Notes under the pieces: generated by a model
Databases searched by the model: none
What the model saw: the letters and a program-made list of their open reading frames with translations, nothing else
Told to the model about the DNA's origin: nothing
Translations under genes and position numbers: made by a program
Assembly: GCA_910587135.1 (NCBI GenBank)
Contig: CAJULF010000001.1
Coordinates: 10,439 to 74,438, forward strand
Reading direction: 5' to 3'
Source of the DNA: an uncultured Oscillospiraceae bacterium
GTDB lineage: Bacteria; Bacillota; Clostridia; Oscillospirales; Ruminococcaceae
DNA: 64,000 nt
Shown: positions 44,195-52,116 of the stretch, piece by piece
Position numbering within the stretch: position 1 is the stretch's first letter
Layout: every line of letters begins with the position of its first letter

Positions 44195-44818
44195 ATGCGA
44201 AAATCAATTATAAACTGTGTGTTAATTTCATTAAGTCTTATAATGAGCGGTTGTTCTGTTGCGAGTGCAGATAATGAGGAGATAATACACAGTCAAGTAA
44301 CGTTAGAGAAGACCTTGATTAATGATGGATACTATCTTTCTGACAATGATGATAGCTATATCCATATCATTAACGGGCAAATTGAACTGTGCGGTTATGA
44401 TTTTGAAACGGTTTGCCGCAGCGATTATGATGAGCTGACCGATGAACAGAAAGAAAAGACCAGTCTTGAAAGCTTTGTAAAGGATTCTGTGAAATGGTTT
44501 GAAGAGGAAACGGCGCTTCAGGATTTTACTCCTGTGAAATTCAGTAACGGCGGTGAGGACGGAAGCGATCTGACTCTTCTGGTGTTGAATTATGAATTCG
44601 CGTCTTCGGTAGGAGCATATACAGGATATGTTTTGAACAATGACGGGACGATATGGAAAGTAGATAACACATATTCATATTATGGTGAGGCGCTGCCGAA
44701 GGAATACGGTATTAATGGTAATCAAACCGCGGAAGAGGCTGTAACCGATGAGAGTCTGACTGCCGATTCTTTTATTACTGAGGAAATTCAAACCAATCAG
44801 TGCGAAACAGCGGAATAA
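44195..44818 (+). CDS. Lipoprotein of unknown function
   Basis: 207 residues with lipobox SLIMSGC and an acidic mature domain. Residues about 60-160 (FETVCRSDYDELTDEQKEKT..., YEFASSVGAYTGYVLNNDG) give no recognised family. GGAGG lies 7 bases before the ATG at 44195. It lies 24 bp after the previous gene and ends before a strong terminator. Confidence 0.75.
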   Translation: MRKSIINCVLISLSLIMSGCSVASADNEEIIHSQVTLEKTLINDGYYLSDNDDSYIHIINGQIELCGYDFETVCRSDYDELTDEQKEKTSLESFVKDSVKWFEEETALQDFTPVKFSNGGEDGSDLTLLVLNYEFASSVGAYTGYVLNNDGTIWKVDNTYSYYGEALPKEYGINGNQTAEEAVTDESLTADSFITEEIQTNQCETAE

Positions 44819-44834
44819 ATAATTAAATGAATAT

Positions 44835-44866
44835 AAAAAATCGGCGGGATTCCCGCCGATTTTTTA
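44835..44866. terminator. Bidirectional terminator
   Basis: TCGGCGGGA / TCCCGCCGA with AAAAAA before and TTTTTT after; serves the lipoprotein gene (+) and thiE (-), whose stop codon lies in it. Confidence 0.88.
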
Positions 44867-45505
44867 TAGCTTCTCCGCCGCCGCTCTCATTTTTCTTGCC
44901 GCAGCTTCTATATCACCTTGCACCACGACAGCTGAAACAACCGCCGCGCCGTTTATCCCAAGCCCGTAAAGCTGTGAAATATTCTCAAGATTTATCCCGC
45001 CGATAGCCACAAATGGAATGGTTACCGCGGCGCGTATCTGCCTTATTGTTTCGGGAGTAACGGGGCGGGTGTCGGACTTGGTTGATGTGGCGAAAACTGC
45101 GCCCACTCCGAGATAATCCGCGCCGTCAAGCTCCGCCTGCCTTGCTTCCTCGGGAAGGGCGGCGGAGACCCCGATTATTTTATCCGCGCCGAGGATTTTT
45201 CGCGCGGTTGAGCAGGGAATATCCTTTTGCCCGAGGTGAACCCCGTCCGCGTCCGCGGCAAGGCAGATATCCAGCCTGTCGTTGATTATAAGCGGCACGC
45301 CGTAATCTGATGTGATTTTTTTCACCCGCCGCGCAAGTTCGTAAAATTCCCGCGAACCGCAGCATTTCTCACGGAGCTGCACCACGCTCGTTCCGCCGGC
45401 TATTGCGCGTTCAACGGATTCTTCGACCGTACGGCAGGACATAAGCTCCCTGTCCGTTACCAGATATAAGGTATAGTCGATTTTTTTCTTATCTGTCTTG
45501 TTCAT
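44864..45505 (-). CDS. thiE: Thiamine phosphate synthase
   Basis: Joins HMP-PP and thiazole phosphate to thiamine phosphate. 213 residues, a TIM barrel. Visible: TLYLVTDRELM, VVQLREKCCGSREFY, IINDRLDICLAADADGVHLGQKD, GVGAVFATSTKSDTRPV and AIGGINLENI. It starts 1 bp after thiM; its RBS (GAGGGAT) lies in the thiM end. Third gene of thiW-thiM-thiE. Confidence 0.96.
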   Translation of the reverse strand: MNKTDKKKIDYTLYLVTDRELMSCRTVEESVERAIAGGTSVVQLREKCCGSREFYELARRVKKITSDYGVPLIINDRLDICLAADADGVHLGQKDIPCSTARKILGADKIIGVSAALPEEARQAELDGADYLGVGAVFATSTKSDTRPVTPETIRQIRAAVTIPFVAIGGINLENISQLYGLGINGAAVVSAVVVQGDIEAAARKMRAAAEKL

Positions 45506-45506
45506 T

Positions 45507-46313
45507 TTAATCCCTCATAATACGCGCCGCAAATTCCTCCGCGCCCATTCCCGCCGCGTCGAAAAGACCCATTCGGAAACTGCCCATTCCCTTGAAGTCA
45601 GGCGAGTATTCCGATTTTTCCCCGCAGATACCCATAAAAGCCGTGCCGTATACCGCTGCCGAAAACGGTTCGCATACCGCCGAAAACGCCGCGATAAGGG
45701 CAGAGGTCATACAGCCCGCACCCGTAATATTTTTCAGCTTACCGCTGCCGTTGCACAGCCTTGCCGCGTCGCAGCCATCGGTAATGATATCCTCTGCGCT
45801 TGTAACGCAGCATACGCAGCCGTATCTTTGCGCGCTGTCAGCCGCCGCGGACAGTTCAAGATTTTCTTCTCTTTCCGCGGTGCTGTCCACTCCCCGCGAG
45901 CTTACGGGTATCCCGCCCATAAACAGCAGCTCGCTGACGTTTCCGCGAATAATGGAAATATCCGCTTCGAAAAGTATTTTCAGTGCCGCGGCTCTTCGGA
46001 ATTCGGAGAGGTGTACCCCTACGGGGTCAAGGATAACGGGAATGCCTTTTTCATTCGCGGATTTTGCCGCCTTAAGCATAGCGGAAACATGGCTCTCGGA
46101 CAGAGTTCCCATATTCAGCAGAAGCGCGTCCGCCCGCGCGGATATCTCAGCAGCCTCCGCCGGGTCGTCCGCCATTATCGGAGATGCTCCTGCCGCCAGC
46201 AGCATATTGGCGGTATCTCCCGCGGTGACGTAATTCGTTATGCAGTGTACCAGCGGGCGCTTTTCGCGAAGCGCCGTTATGGCAGCTTTAAAGTTCTTGT
46301 CAAATATATCCAA
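45507..46313 (-). CDS. thiM: Hydroxyethylthiazole kinase
   Basis: Phosphorylates salvaged 4-methyl-5-(2-hydroxyethyl)thiazole. 268 residues. Visible: PLVHCITNYVTAGDTANMLLAAGASPIMADDP at the N-terminus, VILDPVGV, IIRGNVSELL and the ATP-site GAGCMTSALIAAF. TTG start at 46313 after GGAGTGAG. Its place next to a thiazole transporter component fits salvage. Confidence 0.95.
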   Translation of the reverse strand: MDIFDKNFKAAITALREKRPLVHCITNYVTAGDTANMLLAAGASPIMADDPAEAAEISARADALLLNMGTLSESHVSAMLKAAKSANEKGIPVILDPVGVHLSEFRRAAALKILFEADISIIRGNVSELLFMGGIPVSSRGVDSTAEREENLELSAAADSAQRYGCVCCVTSAEDIITDGCDAARLCNGSGKLKNITGAGCMTSALIAAFSAVCEPFSAAVYGTAFMGICGEKSEYSPDFKGMGSFRMGLFDAAGMGAEEFAARIMRD

Positions 46314-46343
46314 TTATCTCACTCCGTCCCGTATTCGGTCACT

Positions 46344-46440
46344 CAGAACCGATTCGCATAGCCCGAAATGCTCCTCTTGCAAGAAATTTGTTTCGCAAGA
46401 CAAGCGTTGAGCTGCTATGTGGACAGGTTATCGGTTCCGA
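46344..46440. repeat. R2 repeat, short copy
   Basis: Ends AGAACCGATTCGCATAGCCC and GCTATGTGGACAGGTTAT then CGGTTC are an inverted pair. It keeps the CCCGAAATGCT and GCAAGACAAGCGTTGAGC blocks of the long copy (34956) but is 97 bp. It overlaps the last codons of thiW. Confidence 0.65.
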
Positions 46441-46972
46441 CTTTGGTTTTATTATCTCCGAACAGGCTGTCCAGAAGCTTTACGCGCTTCATTGCCGTTA
46501 CCAGAATTGCGGCGATGACCGTTCCTGCCACGCTGGAAACAAAAAACGGGAACACAAATCCGAACAGCGTAGCCGCGGTGTTGTTCATAACAAGATAAGC
46601 TATCGGAAATGACAGCATTCCTCCTATAACTGAAGTCCCGAAAAGCTCTCCGATATAGGCGGAGGGCAGCCTTACCGCAAGGGATTTTTTCCCGAATATC
46701 CAATGAAACGCCGCTCCCGACAGGAACGCTCCAACCATAGACCCGGGAAAAGCCATAAGAGAGCCAAGCCCGAAAATATTGCGGATAAGGCTTGCGCAGA
46801 ACGCGCTTCCCAACGCCCACCACGGACCTAAGTACACCCCGGCGATAATGTTCACAAGGTGCTGAACGGGGCTGCATTTCGATCCGAGAAACGGAAACGA
46901 AAAGAGCGACCCCACGACCGCCAGCGCCGTAAGAAACGCCGCCATGCATAGCTTTCTGATGTTTGTTTTCAT
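46415..46972 (-). CDS. thiW: Thiazole ECF transporter S component ThiW
   Basis: Membrane substrate-binding subunit, 185 residues, five or six hydrophobic segments. GSKCSPVQHLVNIIAGVYLGPWWALGSAF and GLGSLMAFPGSMVGAFLSGA match ThiW proteins, linked to thiazole uptake by their association with thiM and thiE. The last codons (TDNLST) and the TAG stop are supplied by the R2 repeat, so the native C-terminus may have been replaced. It needs a shared EcfAA'T module. Confidence 0.92.
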   Translation of the reverse strand: MKTNIRKLCMAAFLTALAVVGSLFSFPFLGSKCSPVQHLVNIIAGVYLGPWWALGSAFCASLIRNIFGLGSLMAFPGSMVGAFLSGAAFHWIFGKKSLAVRLPSAYIGELFGTSVIGGMLSFPIAYLVMNNTAATLFGFVFPFFVSSVAGTVIAAILVTAMKRVKLLDSLFGDNKTKVGTDNLST

Positions 46973-47165
46973 AATGATACCTCTTTCCGCGCGGCAATGT
47001 TTTCAGCGCCGCGCAATGCGTTACGGGCAGGGTTTTCCCTGCCCGTCGGTCGATACTCAAAAGTATCCTCTCACCGCGAAACACGCGTTCCCTCGCTGAA
47101 AATATCACCGCAGCGGCGCTCCCCGCGCGGCGTTGTATCATATCGGAGTAATCTCCGCTGTTACC
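46973..47165 (-). promoter_or_regulatory. Highly structured thiW leader
   Basis: Minus-strand hairpins: GATACT-TTTG-AGTATC, ACGGGCAGGG-AAAA-CCCTGCCCGT, and a GCCGCGCG element occurring in two places. A GGTGAGAGGATA stretch recalls the TPP motif, but the conserved CCTGATC..GCGTAGGGA half is missing, so it is not called a TPP riboswitch. Confidence 0.4.
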
Positions 47166-47182
47166 CTTTATGTGCGGCTTGC

Positions 47183-47752
47183 TCAGCCAAGCAGCGAATA
47201 TCCCTCGTCCATAAGCTTCAGGCAGTATGGCGAAATGTATTCCTTGTGTTTGTATTCGACCCTCTGACCGTAGTTTTCGTCCTTCATGCTTATATAGCTG
47301 CCGGTAAGCTCGGTATAGGGCGCGAGCTTTTTAACATATCTCGCCAGTGAATTGTAAACCTTTACGATACAGTCGGGGCGGTAAACAAATGTGCCGCCGC
47401 TGTCGTAATATCCCGTTGTGAGATACAGCCGGGCGCGGCTGATTTCCCCGCTCTCGGTTATTATGCGGGAGAAGCCGGCTTCGATAACGGAATTTTCGCA
47501 ATCGTTGGAAATATTGTTCAGCCGATAGCCGCAGTCGTACTTGTTGATCGAGATATCGCCCGCCTCGGGCAGGTGGAAAAAATAACAGGTGCGGCTCTCG
47601 CCGGTGACAATGCCGATATCACGGCTCTCGGTCACCGTGCAGTTTTTTTCGCCAAGGTCTTCCCTGACAATAGTGCAGCCCAGATCAAGCGCCTTTTGCG
47701 CCAGAAGCAGAAACCCGTCAAATTCCAGCCAATAGTTTATTTGCTTGCCCAT
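47183..47752 (-). CDS. Protein of unknown function
   Basis: 189 residues, soluble, no signal peptide, no recognised family. It has a run of aromatic residues and acidic patches. It follows the DUF1963 gene by 9 bp; the ATG at 47752 has GAGG upstream, and an in-frame TTG one codon earlier is possible. Cotranscription with the DUF1963 gene is likely. Confidence 0.7.
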   Translation of the reverse strand: MGKQINYWLEFDGFLLLAQKALDLGCTIVREDLGEKNCTVTESRDIGIVTGESRTCYFFHLPEAGDISINKYDCGYRLNNISNDCENSVIEAGFSRIITESGEISRARLYLTTGYYDSGGTFVYRPDCIVKVYNSLARYVKKLAPYTELTGSYISMKDENYGQRVEYKHKEYISPYCLKLMDEGYSLLG

Positions 47753-47761
47753 CAATACGCC

Positions 47762-48499
47762 TCAGCAGCACTGCCATTCATACTGCACATTGTCGAAATT
47801 CCTGTTTTTCAAATCCTCTTTGGATATCAGGAAAACACAGTTTCCCGAGTCCCCGAACATTATTCCGCACTCGTCCTCTACGTCAAGCTGGAGCAAAAGC
47901 ACATCAAACTTTCCGTCGTCATAATAGGGCGGAGTTTGCTGTACAAAAAGCGGATATCCGCCAACAAGGCAGCCTTCGGGGTAGCACAGATGATAAAGAG
48001 CGTCCCATTCGCTATCCGAAACCTTGTCCTTGAACTTTTCCTCAAATTCGCGGCAGTCCGTGCCGGTAAACATAGTCTTTGGATTGAATTCCATTTTTCC
48101 CTCGTCGGAAAACGGCGTGTATCCCATATAGTCGTTCTCAAAGGGATTTTCTTTAATAAGCGCGCCTGCGTCTTTTTTATATTCGGGAATATATATCACC
48201 TTGCAGTCGGAATCCCCGCCAAAATAGTCATCGTCCCCTATGTAAAACTGGAGCAGCCCGTGCTCGGGGAAGTCCTCCAGCGGCGGCATATCGTCAAGGT
48301 TTATCTGCGCCAGAAACATCATGGGTTTGCCTTCTCCGTCCCGAGGGTAATCCTCCTCTTTTTCGAGATACGGACATCCGCCGCATTTGCTCTCCCAAGG
48401 AAGGGTAGAGCCGCACTTGAAGGTTATTTCGTTGGCGGGCTTTTCGGTACTTCTCAGATATTCCTCGTACTTTTTCAATTTTACGGGTATCTTTTTCAT
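47762..48499 (-). CDS. DUF1963 (YwqG-like) protein
   Basis: 245 residues. The pattern FLAQINLDDMPPLEDFPEHGLLQFYIGDDDY and the C-terminal LLLQLDVEDECGIMFGDSGNCVFLISKEDL match DUF1963. An extra Cys motif CGGCPYLEKEED near residue 39 could bind metal. Function is unknown; in some bacteria the family sits beside toxin/immunity genes. AAGGAGG precedes the ATG. Confidence 0.85.
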   Translation of the reverse strand: MKKIPVKLKKYEEYLRSTEKPANEITFKCGSTLPWESKCGGCPYLEKEEDYPRDGEGKPMMFLAQINLDDMPPLEDFPEHGLLQFYIGDDDYFGGDSDCKVIYIPEYKKDAGALIKENPFENDYMGYTPFSDEGKMEFNPKTMFTGTDCREFEEKFKDKVSDSEWDALYHLCYPEGCLVGGYPLFVQQTPPYYDDGKFDVLLLQLDVEDECGIMFGDSGNCVFLISKEDLKNRNFDNVQYEWQCC

Positions 48500-48524
48500 T
48501 ATTTTTCCTCCTTAAGTTTTGATA

Positions 48525-48665
48525 TAAAGGTTGACCCAAAGCAAAATTGTTTAAAAGTAATTTCAAAATTTCGGCTGCTCATACTCCGTGTTGCTGCGCG
48601 TGCTTAGCCGAAACCGCGCAGCACTTGCCGTTCAGCAAACGCAAATTTTTTGAAGCTCCGATACG
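48525..48665 (+). repeat. R1 repeat, degenerate copy
   Basis: TTGATATAAAGGTTGACCC, GTTTAAAAGTAATTTCAAAATTTC, core CGGCTGCTCAT..TTAGCCGAAACCG, then the closing arm AAATTTTTTGAAGC. The CATGCG block is lost. It lies between thiC and the DUF1963 gene. Confidence 0.65.
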
Positions 48666-48681
48666 ACGGAGTTGCGCTGTG

Positions 48682-49995
48682 TTATTTTTCCGTACAGAAC
48701 TTGACTTCTTTACCCTCAAGTATCATATTTGTAGTCCTTACCGCGCACATTTTTCCGCACATAGAGCAGGTATGCCTGTCCGCGGGCGGAGTGCTCTCAA
48801 AGTAATCGCGCGCCTTTTCGGGGTCTATGGCGATATCGAACATCTTATCCCAGTCGACCTCGTGGCGAGCCGCAGCCATGGCGTTGTCCCTGTCGCGGGC
48901 ATGAGGAACTCCCTTGGCGATATCCGCCGCGTGAGCCGCTATTTTAGAAGCGATTATCCCCTCCTTTACGTCGCTCAGATCTGGCAGCCGCAGATGCTCC
49001 GCGGGGGTGACGTAGCACAGGAAATCCGCGCCGCTTGCCGCCGCGATAGCTCCGCCGATAGCCGTTGTAATGTGGTCATACCCGGGGGCGATATCAGTGA
49101 CCAGCGGGCCGAGAACATAAAAGGGCGCGTTGTGGCAGATACGCTTTTGAAGCTTCATATTCGCTTCTATCTCGTTCATTGCCATATGTCCGGGTCCCTC
49201 CACCATTACCTGTACGTCCTTTGCCCATGCGCGTTCGGTAAGCGCTCCAAGCTCTATCAGCTCCGCTATCTGACCCGCATCGGTGCTGTCGTCGATGCAG
49301 CCGGGGCGCAGAGCGTCGCCGAGGGATATGGTCACGTCGTATTCCCGAAGAATGTCCAGAACCTCGTCATAATGCTCGTAAAAAGGATTTTCGTTTCCCG
49401 TCATCATCATCCACGCGAACAGCAGCGAACCTCCGCGCGATACTATATTCATTTTGCGCGGGTCGCGCCTGAAGGCTTCCACCGCGCGGCGGTTAATGCC
49501 CGCGTGTATAGTCATGAAATCGACGCCCTCCTCCGCGTGAGCGCGCACTACCTTTAAAAAGTCCTCCGCGGAAATTTCCAGCAGGTCTTTTTCAAGATAT
49601 CCTATCGCGTCGTACATGGGAACAGTACCTATCATGGCGGGAGATCTCGCTATAAGCTCACGGCGGAAGGTGTTGGTCTTGCCGTAGTTGGAGAGATCCA
49701 TAATAGCCTCCGCGCCGAATTTTATCGACATATCCACCTTCTGCATCTCAAGCTCGTAATCCTTCGCGTCTCCCGATATGCCAAGATTGACGTTGATTTT
49801 GGTGCGCAGACCCGCGCCTATTCCCTCCGCGGACAGCGCGGTGTGGTTAACGTTTGCGGGTATGCATACACAGCCCTCCGCGACCTTTTCGCGGAGCGTT
49901 TCGGCGTCTATGTGTTCCTTTTCGGCTACCGTCTTCATTTCGGGGGTGATTATCCCCTTTTTAGCCGCTTCCATCTGGGTTTTGTATTTTCTCAT
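48682..49995 (-). CDS. thiC: HMP-phosphate synthase ThiC
   Basis: Radical-SAM enzyme that rearranges aminoimidazole ribotide to HMP phosphate. 437 residues. Visible: VNLGISGDAKDYELEMQK, MTIHAGINRRAVE, SLGDALRPGCIDDSTD, VMVEGPGHMAMNEI, CYVTPAEHL and the C-terminal Fe-S cluster CSMCGKMCAVR. The cysteines are spaced C-X2-C-X3-C rather than C-X2-C-X4-C. RBS GAAAGGAAAC. Last gene of the TPP-riboswitch operon. Confidence 0.96.
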   Translation of the reverse strand: MRKYKTQMEAAKKGIITPEMKTVAEKEHIDAETLREKVAEGCVCIPANVNHTALSAEGIGAGLRTKINVNLGISGDAKDYELEMQKVDMSIKFGAEAIMDLSNYGKTNTFRRELIARSPAMIGTVPMYDAIGYLEKDLLEISAEDFLKVVRAHAEEGVDFMTIHAGINRRAVEAFRRDPRKMNIVSRGGSLLFAWMMMTGNENPFYEHYDEVLDILREYDVTISLGDALRPGCIDDSTDAGQIAELIELGALTERAWAKDVQVMVEGPGHMAMNEIEANMKLQKRICHNAPFYVLGPLVTDIAPGYDHITTAIGGAIAAASGADFLCYVTPAEHLRLPDLSDVKEGIIASKIAAHAADIAKGVPHARDRDNAMAAARHEVDWDKMFDIAIDPEKARDYFESTPPADRHTCSMCGKMCAVRTTNMILEGKEVKFCTEK

Positions 49996-50013
49996 AATTG
50001 TTTCCTTTCGGGT

Positions 50014-50553
50014 TTAAATTGTTTCAAGGTCAGCTTTGAACTGCGCAAGGTCGGGATAAAATTTCATCAGAACTTTCATATTGCGCAGCAGAACGGTGTA
50101 CCAGTCGTCTTTGGTGTTCACATAATATTGAGTGATCCGATCCAGCAGAGCAAGGCACTCCGACCTTTTGTACTGCGACTGCGAGATAAGCGCTATCGAA
50201 TAGGAAAAGCCGATGGTATCAAAGCTGTATTTGAATTTTGGGTCGGGGAAATATCCGTCGCAGGCTTTCAGCAGCACGTCGATAAGTCCGAGTTCGGAAA
50301 GCCATTTCTCCATTCTCTTGTAGTCCGCAGCAGCCACCGGCGCGTGGGAGAAATTCGCCAGCGTCTTGCAGAATTTCCATGCTGTCGTCTTTAGCTCGTC
50401 CGTCATATTCTCCGAAAAAATACGCTGCGTCATCGGCTTTAGCATAACGCTGTGCTCTGTATCTTTTATGCAGTTGTGTATGGGGTCCGCACTGAACAGC
50501 TTCTGATAATCCAGCATCTCTTGAAGTGTGGGTACCTTGATCGACTTTGCCAT
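50014..50553 (-). CDS. Unknown protein in the TPP-riboswitch operon
   Basis: 179 residues, soluble, mostly helical, no recognised family. The N-terminus (VPTLQEMLDYQKLFSADPIHN) and a DYKRMEKWLSELGLIDVLLKA segment suggest a helical bundle. It sits between the SRPBCC gene and thiC with gaps of 18 bp on each side. GGGAGGAA precedes the ATG. Its co-regulation with thiC suggests a link to HMP or thiamine metabolism, which is inference. Confidence 0.8.
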   Translation of the reverse strand: MAKSIKVPTLQEMLDYQKLFSADPIHNCIKDTEHSVMLKPMTQRIFSENMTDELKTTAWKFCKTLANFSHAPVAAADYKRMEKWLSELGLIDVLLKACDGYFPDPKFKYSFDTIGFSYSIALISQSQYKRSECLALLDRITQYYVNTKDDWYTVLLRNMKVLMKFYPDLAQFKADLETI

Positions 50554-50571
50554 TTCAAATTCCTCCCGTTT

Positions 50572-50982
50572 TCAAACGTTTTCAGCAATCGAGCTTAGTG
50601 CTTTTTTCAGATCATTGATATAAAGTGCCTGCTGCTTTTTAATATACCCTTTTACAAAGGGCTTCATAAATAACCTTTTCGCGGTGACGTTCTCGGTAAA
50701 TTCAATCGTTGTAAGTTCACCGTTTTGTGCGAATACCCCCGCCCAATGTCCTTTGATATTTTCGTTTTCCATATCAAATTCCCAGCGCTTGTATTGCTCG
50801 GTCAAAGTAACCGTAAAGACAGTGACAAATCCGTCTTTGGTGTGCTCCGTGAACCGTTTTTCGGATACGACCTCAATTTTGCTCAGATCGCTGCGCCAAT
50901 CGTAATTCTTCAAATCTGTTACAATATCCCATACTGTTTTTACATCGCACTTAAAAACGGCTTTCGCAGTTGAAATCGCCAT
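50572..50982 (-). CDS. SRPBCC-family protein in the TPP-riboswitch operon
   Basis: 136 residues. The START/Bet v1 pattern is clear: AVFKCDVKTVWDIVTDLKNYDWRSDLSKIEVV at the start, beta strands in the middle, and a long C-terminal helix. Such folds bind hydrophobic or aromatic ligands. It lies 15 bp after thiD and 18 bp before the next gene. GGGAGGTAAA precedes the ATG. It may bind a thiamine intermediate, but nothing in the sequence shows this. Confidence 0.85.
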   Translation of the reverse strand: MAISTAKAVFKCDVKTVWDIVTDLKNYDWRSDLSKIEVVSEKRFTEHTKDGFVTVFTVTLTEQYKRWEFDMENENIKGHWAGVFAQNGELTTIEFTENVTAKRLFMKPFVKGYIKKQQALYINDLKKALSSIAENV

Positions 50983-50997
50983 AATTTACCTCCCGAT

Positions 50998-51783
50998 TCA
51001 TTTCCAAAGCTCATAAAAATGGTGTACGGGGCTGTGCCCCTTTCCGACCGTATAGGAACTCTCGATAGCGTTTGTGATATAATTCTTAGCCAGCCGCACC
51101 GCCTCTTTCATTTCCGCGCCGTTGGCAAGATTTGCGGCGATAGCCGATGACAGCGTGCAGCCCGTTCCGTGGGTGTTGGGGGAATTTACACGCTTTGCGT
51201 ACAATTCAAAATATTCTTTCCCGTCAAAAAGAACGTCCACGGGGTCGCCGTCTAAATCGCCTCCTTTGACAAGAACGTTTTTTGCGCCGTATTCGTTAAG
51301 TATACGCGCGGCTTCTTTCATATTGACTACGTCCTCGATATAACCGCCGAGAAATTCCTCCGCTTCAATTATATTCGGAGTAATTAAATCCGCAATCGGG
51401 AATATATGACTAAACGCGCTGTAAATGCCGCTTTCCGAAAGTGCGTCGCCGCTTGTTGCGAACATAACGGGGTCGCAGACTATCCAACGCGGCTTATATT
51501 GCCGCATTTTTTCCGCAACCGCTTTGATTATCTCCGCAGTGGGCAGCATACCCAACTTTACCGCGTCTATCTCAATATCCTCAAACACCGCGTCAATCTG
51601 CTTTTCAATTTCCTCAACCGGCAAGTTGTATACCGATATCACGCGCGAGGTATTCTCCGCCACTACCGAGGTGATAACGCTCGCGCCGTAGCAGCCGTGA
51701 GCCGAAAAGGTCTTTAAGTCCGCCTGTATCCCCGCGCCGCCCGAACAGTCCGAGCCCGCTATCGTAAGACATTTTTTGATCAT
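50998..51783 (-). CDS. thiD: HMP/HMP-phosphate kinase
   Basis: Phosphorylates HMP twice. 261 residues, ribokinase fold: CLTIAGSDCSGGAGIQADLK at the N-terminus, CDPVMFATSG, TPNIIEAEEFLG, VLVKGGDL and the anion-hole THGTGCTLSSAIAANLA. The ATG at 51783 was chosen because it follows GGGGG and the riboswitch/terminator; the longer open frame would run through both. First gene of thiD-SRPBCC-unknown-thiC. Confidence 0.96.
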   Translation of the reverse strand: MIKKCLTIAGSDCSGGAGIQADLKTFSAHGCYGASVITSVVAENTSRVISVYNLPVEEIEKQIDAVFEDIEIDAVKLGMLPTAEIIKAVAEKMRQYKPRWIVCDPVMFATSGDALSESGIYSAFSHIFPIADLITPNIIEAEEFLGGYIEDVVNMKEAARILNEYGAKNVLVKGGDLDGDPVDVLFDGKEYFELYAKRVNSPNTHGTGCTLSSAIAANLANGAEMKEAVRLAKNYITNAIESSYTVGKGHSPVHHFYELWK

Positions 51784-51795
51784 GATATTCCCCCA

Positions 51796-51823
51796 TAAAA
51801 ACGCCCCCTCATGCGAGGGGGCG
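51796..51823 (-). terminator. Riboswitch terminator before thiD
   Basis: CGCCCCCTC / GAGGGGGCG stem followed by TTTTTA on the minus strand, between the TPP aptamer and the thiD RBS. This is the expected off-switch. Confidence 0.9.
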
Positions 51824-51835
51824 AAAAAATCCGAA

Positions 51836-51917
51836 ATCCGCTTCCCTACGATGGTGTTGACCAACAGGTTCAAAGGGTCGGGCAAATGCCCTCTCAACCT
51901 CCGAAGAAGTACCCCCA
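51836..51917 (-). ncRNA. TPP riboswitch
   Basis: Minus strand holds the THI-box landmarks: GGGGGTAC, GGTTGAGAGGGC, GACCCTTTGAACCTG, TGGTCAACACCA and CGTAGGGAAGCGG. Thiamine pyrophosphate binding should favour the terminator at 51796-51823 and shut off thiD, the two unknown genes and thiC. Confidence 0.95.
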
Positions 51918-51925
51918 GCTTTTCT

Positions 51926-51954
51926 ATTATAACACCGCGTGCGGATTTTGTCAA
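51926..51954 (-). promoter_or_regulatory. Promoter of the thiD operon
   Basis: Perfect TTGACA-N17-TATAAT on the minus strand, just before the TPP aptamer. Confidence 0.88.
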
Positions 51955-52044
51955 GGGAATTGCCGAATTTTTCATCTGCCCTAAAAAGACAATTCGGATT
52001 TTAGAAAAAGTTACAGCAACGTAAATTTAACGCTGAAAATTTTT

Positions 52045-52103
52045 CGCGAAAGCCGACCACGGCTCACTCTGCCGCACGGAGTGAGCCGTGGTCGGCTTTC
52101 GCG
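52045..52103. terminator. Very long perfect hairpin
   Basis: A 25-bp perfect stem (CGCGAAAGCCGACC... / ...GGTCGGCTTTCGCG) with a 9-base loop, 14 bp after the stop of the zinc-ribbon gene. No clean U-tract directly follows on either strand. Probably a terminator. Confidence 0.55.
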
Positions 52104-52116
52104 GAGAATTTCAAAT

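Noticed and set aside
45498..46361. Long + strand open frame opposite thiM
   Set aside because: Antisense shadow of thiM; no RBS and no family.
46973..47165. TPP riboswitch before thiW
   Set aside because: A GGTGAGAGG stretch is present but the CCTGATC and GCGTAGGGA parts are missing.
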